Positions 60,565 through 64,000 of a stretch of 64,000 nucleotides of DNA are shown here, one piece after another. How positions within the stretch are numbered: position 1 is the first letter of the stretch; every line of letters begins with the position of its first letter. Source of the DNA: Myxococcales bacterium 68-20 (GTDB lineage: Bacteria; Myxococcota_A; Polyangia; Polyangiales; Polyangiaceae); the NCBI GenBank assembly GCA_001899635.1, contig MKVQ01000014.1, positions 126,250 to 190,249 of the forward strand, written 5' to 3'. The position numbers and the translations under genes were made by a program. The notes below the pieces were generated by a model. That model was not told the DNA's origin and did no database searches. It saw only the letters and a list, made by a program, of their open reading frames with translations.

Positions 60565-61142
60565 CGCGCACCTCCGTCCGCGCCCGTCGTGCTGGGCTTC
60601 GCAGGCGCCGTTGCCTTTGCCGGCGCGCGTGTGCCGGCGTCACTGCTAGCTGCGGCGGCGCTCGTGCGCGCGGGCTGCTCGTTCGCCTCGCGCGAGGCCG
60701 ACGCGAGCTGCGCCCGGAGTCGGCCGCTCTGCGCGATGGCCTCCTCGAGCAGCGCGCGCTCCCGATCCGCAAGGGCTCCCGCGTCGGTCGCGGAACGGCG
60801 CGCGGTCGCGGCGCTCTCCTCGACGACGGCGGCGCGAACGACGTCCCGCGCGGCTTCCGCCCACGTGCGGGCGAGGCGGTCGGCGAGCTTGGCGTGCGCC
60901 TCGTCGCCGGACGATCGCAAGCTGGCTCCCCGCTCGAGGGCAGCACGGGAGCGGGCGACGAGCTCGCCGCCTGCGCCCTTTTGAGGCGAGGCCTCGATCT
61001 CCCGGAGCAGGGACTCCGTCGCCGTGCGGTCATCCCCTGCGGCCATTGCCACGGCGCCCATGGCGACGAAGGCTGCAACCCCGAGCGCGAAGACGATGCG
61101 GCCGCGGCCGAGCCGTCCCAGCCAGCGCGACGAACGAATCAT
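60561..61142 (-). CDS. Membrane-anchored helical protein coupled to the OmpA-like lipoprotein
   Basis: The protein is 193 residues. The N-terminal hydrophobic segment (IVFALGVAAFVAMGAVAMAA) is a signal anchor or signal peptide. The rest is an alanine-rich charged helix (residues 45-150) with a P/A/T tail. It is low-complexity but of the same style as the coiled coil in its downstream partner, so the two may form a mixed coiled coil in the periplasm. The family is not recognised. Confidence 0.7.
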   Translation of the reverse strand: MIRSSRWLGRLGRGRIVFALGVAAFVAMGAVAMAAGDDRTATESLLREIEASPQKGAGGELVARSRAALERGASLRSSGDEAHAKLADRLARTWAEAARDVVRAAVVEESAATARRSATDAGALADRERALLEEAIAQSGRLRAQLASASREANEQPARTSAAAASSDAGTRAPAKATAPAKPSTTGADGGAR

Positions 61143-61367
61143 CTTGTCCGCTTACAGCCCCTAGCGGTGCGCGGCAACGTTGCGGAGAAGGCCCAGTCAG
61201 GGCGTCTCGATGTCTACAGTGGCCCACATTTGACCACAAATGCGCATCACAGGAGCGTCTCCGTTGGCGACACGCGTGGCCCGGGCTGGCCTGCCGTGGC
61301 AGAGCGGCCACCTGCGTTTTTCTTCGAGCCCATCCGAACGATGGGCCGCCGGAAAACAGGAGGCCTC
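61143..61367. other. Divergent promoter region
   Basis: The 225 bp between the minus-strand coiled-coil gene and the plus-strand MopE-like gene hold both promoters; no gene is seen. CAGGAGG at 61357-61363 serves the MopE-like gene. Confidence 0.45.
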
Positions 61368-62555
61368 ATGAACGTACGCTCGATCGGCATCGCCACTTCC
61401 CTTCTCGTCGCGGCCTTTGCGATCGCCTGTGGTGGTTCCGGTCGACGAAGCGGTTTCGGGACGGACACCGACCCGACGGTGGGGGCCGGGGACGAGAAGG
61501 GGGGCTTCACCAACGAGGGGCCCGGGCAGGGCAGCGAGTGCGGGATCAACAACACCGACGGTGATCCCGACAAGGACTACGACGGCGACGGCTTCCCGCT
61601 GAAGGACGACTGCAACGAGTGCAACACGTCCATCAACAAGGGCGCGTACGACATCCCGGGCAACGGGGTCGACGAGGACTGCAGCGGCACGCCCGACGAC
61701 GAAGAGGTCGAGTGTGACGACGGCCTCTCGAAGAGCGGCTCCGATCCGTTCGACGGGGCAAAGGCGATCGGTCTCTGCAAGAAGGCCGATCCGAACGGGA
61801 CTAGCTGGGGCGTCGTCGAGGCCAAGTGGGTCAGGCCCGACGGCTCGTCGCTCAGCAACAAGGTGGGCGTCGGCATCCTCGAGAAGTTCGGCGTAAACGC
61901 TCCGCAGCTGGGGGCATCGATGCTTGCCCTCTCCTCCGGCAAGGCCGCCGAAGGTGCGCCGGTGACCACGGACAAGGGGTACTCGCACGGGACGCCCGCT
62001 GGGTATCCGAAGGAGTCGCCGGCGTGTCCCGGCGTCAAGACGGGCCAGGCGCGCGACGGTGTCGCCCTCGAGCTCACGATCCGCGTCCCCACCAACGCGC
62101 AGTCGTTCTCCTACCAGCAGAACTTCTTCACGCAGGAGTACCCGGACTTCATCTGCAACAAGTTCAACGACTTCTTCGTGACGATGATGAATCCGGTCCC
62201 CGCGGGCCTCGCGGACGGCAACATCGCGTTCGACCAGGACACGAACCCGATCAGCGTCAACAACAGCCTCCTCCAGGTCTGCGAGCCGGGAACCCACGGG
62301 CCGACGCCCCAAACCGAGAAGACGTTCGACTGCCCGCTCGGCGTCGGCATGCTCTCGGGCACCGGCTTCGAGGGAGCCGCGGCGACCGGCTGGCTCACGA
62401 CGAGCGCGCCTGTGACGCCGGGCTCGGAGATCACGCTCCTCTTCGCCATCTGGGACTCACAGGACGGCTGGCTCGACTCGACCGTCCTCATCGACGACTT
62501 CAAGTTCTCCGTCGACGGAGCCGATACCGCGACGAAGCCGTCCGAGGTCAAGTGA
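61368..62555 (+). CDS. MopE-like D/C-rich lipoprotein with choice-of-anchor-like domain
   Basis: The protein is 395 residues. The lipobox is AIACGG (Cys21). Residues 60-125 hold a D/N/G/C-rich metal-binding region (DKDYDGDGFPLKDDCNECNT, GNGVDEDCSGTPDD) like the C-terminal repeats of MopE and thrombospondin type 3 repeats, which bind calcium. The rest has SYQQNFFTQEYPDFICNKFN, DFFVTMMNP and a final LLFAIWDSQDGWLDSTVLID, resembling choice-of-anchor L domains. ATG 61368 is preceded by CAGGAGG. It is a surface protein; binding partner unknown. Confidence 0.8.
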   Translation: MNVRSIGIATSLLVAAFAIACGGSGRRSGFGTDTDPTVGAGDEKGGFTNEGPGQGSECGINNTDGDPDKDYDGDGFPLKDDCNECNTSINKGAYDIPGNGVDEDCSGTPDDEEVECDDGLSKSGSDPFDGAKAIGLCKKADPNGTSWGVVEAKWVRPDGSSLSNKVGVGILEKFGVNAPQLGASMLALSSGKAAEGAPVTTDKGYSHGTPAGYPKESPACPGVKTGQARDGVALELTIRVPTNAQSFSYQQNFFTQEYPDFICNKFNDFFVTMMNPVPAGLADGNIAFDQDTNPISVNNSLLQVCEPGTHGPTPQTEKTFDCPLGVGMLSGTGFEGAAATGWLTTSAPVTPGSEITLLFAIWDSQDGWLDSTVLIDDFKFSVDGADTATKPSEVK

Positions 62556-62586
62556 CGGCCTGACTCCGGAGCCCAGCCCCGAAAAT

Positions 62587-62626
62587 CGAGAGGCAGACCG
62601 CCCACGGCGTGTCTGCCTCTCGGCGT
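62587..62626 (+). terminator. Hairpin terminator after MopE-like gene
   Basis: CGAGAGGCAGAC (62587-62598) pairs perfectly with GTCTGCCTCTCG (62611-62622), 12 bp with a 12-nt loop, then GCGTTT. It is 32 bp past the stop codon. Confidence 0.75.
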
Positions 62627-62798
62627 TTGAGGAGCTCGCACGTCTCTGGAGTCCGAGCCCGTCCTCCGTGGTCGGCCGATGCTTGAGAGGGTCGTGAGAC
62701 GGCGCCTGCAGGGGCACAATACCGCTGGAGATCCGCCGGCGGGGAGCGTCATCCTACCGTGTGTGTGTCTTGACCGGCTCAGCGCCGGCAGATACTCC

Positions 62799-64000
62799 AT
62801 GAATGGAATGATTGGGGCAGCGCGCGACCCCAGATCCGAGGCGAAGATCGACGGTAACGGAACGACCGCTTTCGGGAAGTACCAGCTCTTCGCGAGCCTG
62901 GGCCGCGGAGGTATGGCCGACGTCTTCCTCTCGGTCGCGCGCGGGCAGATGGGCTTCAACAAGCTCGCTGTCATCAAGCGGCTCCGTCAGGCCCTTGCCG
63001 AGGAGCGCGCGTTTCGCGACATGTTCCTCGACGAGGCGCGGCTCGCGGCGCGCCTCAACCACCCCAACATCGTCCATACCTACGAGGTCGGCGAGCAGGG
63101 CGGGGTCTACTTCATCGCGATGGAGTACCTGGAGGGCCAGTCCCTCAACAAGGTGCTCAAGGAAGCGCTCCGGCGCAAAGAGGTGATCGAGCCCGAGGTC
63201 GCCGTGCGCATCGTCGCCGATGCGCTCGCGGGGCTCGGCTATGCGCACGAGCTCCGCGACTACGACGGGCGCCCGCTCTGCGTCATCCATCGCGACGTCT
63301 CTCCTCACAACATCTTCGTCACCTACGACGGGCACACGAAGCTCGTCGACTTCGGGATCGCGAAGGCCGCGCTCTCCTCCACCGAGACCGAGGTGGGCGT
63401 CCTCAAGGGGAAGGTCGCGTACATGTCCCCGGAGCAGGCGATGGGGCAGCGCATCGACGCGCGGTCCGACCTGTTCGCGATGGGCATCGTGCTGTGGGAG
63501 CTGATCGCGCAGCAGCGGCTGATGACCGGCGAGAGCGCCGCGAACACGCTCCACAAGCTGATGAACGAGCCGATCCCGCGGCTCTCGCACGTGCTCCCCG
63601 GCATCGACGCGAACCTCGACATGCTCGTCGCTCGGGCGCTCGAGAAGGATCCGCAGCACCGCTGGCAGTCGGCGAGCGAGATGCGCGGCGCGCTCGAGCA
63701 GTGGCTCTCGGCGCAGCCGCGGACGGCGCGGCAGGAGGACGTCGGGCGGCGGATGGCGTCGCTCTTCGGCAACGTCCGCGAGGAAGTCCAGCGCCAGATC
63801 CAGAAGCACATGACCGCCATCACGGCGGCATCGAACACGCAGGAGCTCCAGGCGCTCACGGCGGAGTCGCTGAAGCGGATGGAGCAGTCCGGCGCGAACG
63901 TGAGCGGGCAGCTCCTTCGCCTCGGGACGAGCGGAAGCGGAAGCGGCAGCGGAGTCATCGCGACCTACGGCGGGCACACCGGCCATCCGTCGGGGTATCC
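62799..64000 (+). CDS. Pkn2-type Ser/Thr protein kinase, N-terminal part
   Basis: The gene runs off the right edge after about 400 residues. The kinase domain starts with GKYQLFASLGRGGMADVFLS (glycine loop), Lys60 in AVIKRL, Glu in LDEARLAAR, HRDVSPHNIF with catalytic Asp166, DFGIAK (184-189) and the APE-like MSPEQAM. The HRDVSPHN form is typical of myxobacterial bacterial-type kinases. After the kinase domain comes a helical linker and a G/S-rich stretch (LLRLGTSGSGSGSG). ATG 62799 is the start; ATG 62808 is an alternative. The missing C-terminus may have a membrane segment or sensor domain. Confidence 0.95.
   Translation, partial: MNGMIGAARDPRSEAKIDGNGTTAFGKYQLFASLGRGGMADVFLSVARGQMGFNKLAVIKRLRQALAEERAFRDMFLDEARLAARLNHPNIVHTYEVGEQGGVYFIAMEYLEGQSLNKVLKEALRRKEVIEPEVAVRIVADALAGLGYAHELRDYDGRPLCVIHRDVSPHNIFVTYDGHTKLVDFGIAKAALSSTETEVGVLKGKVAYMSPEQAMGQRIDARSDLFAMGIVLWELIAQQRLMTGESAANTLHKLMNEPIPRLSHVLPGIDANLDMLVARALEKDPQHRWQSASEMRGALEQWLSAQPRTARQEDVGRRMASLFGNVREEVQRQIQKHMTAITAASNTQELQALTAESLKRMEQSGANVSGQLLRLGTSGSGSGSGVIATYGGHTGHPSGY

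Noticed and set aside
58637..61078. 813-residue minus-strand open frame crossing the response regulator and the OmpA-like gene
   Set aside because: Runs opposite a gene with an intact receiver and winged helix and in another frame of the OmpA-like gene; it is Arg/Ser/Ala-rich without motifs.

Overview
The window is about 70% G+C for most of its length. It carries gene types typical of large-genome myxobacteria (Myxococcota, probably Polyangiales): secreted lipoproteins with a von Willebrand-type DNSGS motif, a MopE-like D/C-rich lipoprotein, a Pkn2-type Ser/Thr kinase, an ECF sigma factor coupled to a membrane partner with a C-terminal repeat region, and myxobacterial-style REP-associated Y1 transposase debris. 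The species cannot be fixed from sequence alone.

Layout. 1-7.1 kb: an enolase-superfamily enzyme running off the left edge, a secreted LEA-like repeat protein with a small lipoprotein, an M3 oligopeptidase lipoprotein, an acidic/basic block-repeat lipoprotein, and an unknown two-gene operon. 7.2-14.05 kb: an AddA/AddB-type double-strand-break helicase-nuclease pair. 14.23-14.31 kb: tRNA-Arg(CCT). 14.4-18.2 kb: decaying accessory DNA with two IS91-like transposase remnants, an orphan DUF3396-type immunity gene, and an AraC/GyrI regulator gene cut by a Y1 transposase remnant. 18.2-26.2 kb: a block with clearly lower G+C (32 of 60 bases in the sampled line 22201-22260), all on the minus strand, encoding a candidate terpenoid pathway: methyltransferase, alpha/beta hydrolase, a fusion of a lipocalin-like (AttH/CrtC-type) domain with an isoprenyl diphosphate synthase, a tail-anchored flavin monooxygenase, a broken isopentenyl-diphosphate isomerase gene that I found between annotated frames, and a GMC oxidoreductase. 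26.5-27.5 kb: IS3 and IS66 debris. 27.7-31.5 kb: an exported protein, ECF sigma factor, its putative anti-sigma partner and a lipoprotein. 31.65-31.85 kb: a second IS66 remnant.

32-44.9 kb: a divergent HxlR regulator/SDR pair, then a surface-glycan locus. Five consecutive plus-strand genes would make and modify a CDP-activated, C-methyl-branched 6-deoxyhexose, although the cytidylyltransferase is the last of the five. They are bordered by polytopic membrane proteins that resemble GT-C glycosyltransferases, a GT2 glycosyltransferase and a methyltransferase. 45-48.6 kb: maleylacetoacetate isomerase, a BamA/Omp85-like barrel, an exported unknown and an L,D-transpeptidase. 48.7-53.3 kb: a SUV3-like helicase divergent from uvrC. 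53.4-58.6 kb: two tandem paralogous VWA-like lipoproteins, each followed by a hairpin terminator. 58.6-64 kb: an OmpR-type response regulator, an OmpA-like lipoprotein with a coiled-coil partner, a MopE-like lipoprotein, and a Ser/Thr kinase running off the right edge.

The strongest candidate for an undescribed system is the 18.4-26.2 kb island. Its central enzyme combines a predicted prenyl-chain-making domain with a lipocalin-like domain of a type that elsewhere catalyses hydration or cyclisation, and the neighbours supply oxidation, ester hydrolysis and methylation. The product is unknown. All assignments are by reading motifs; no database search was possible.
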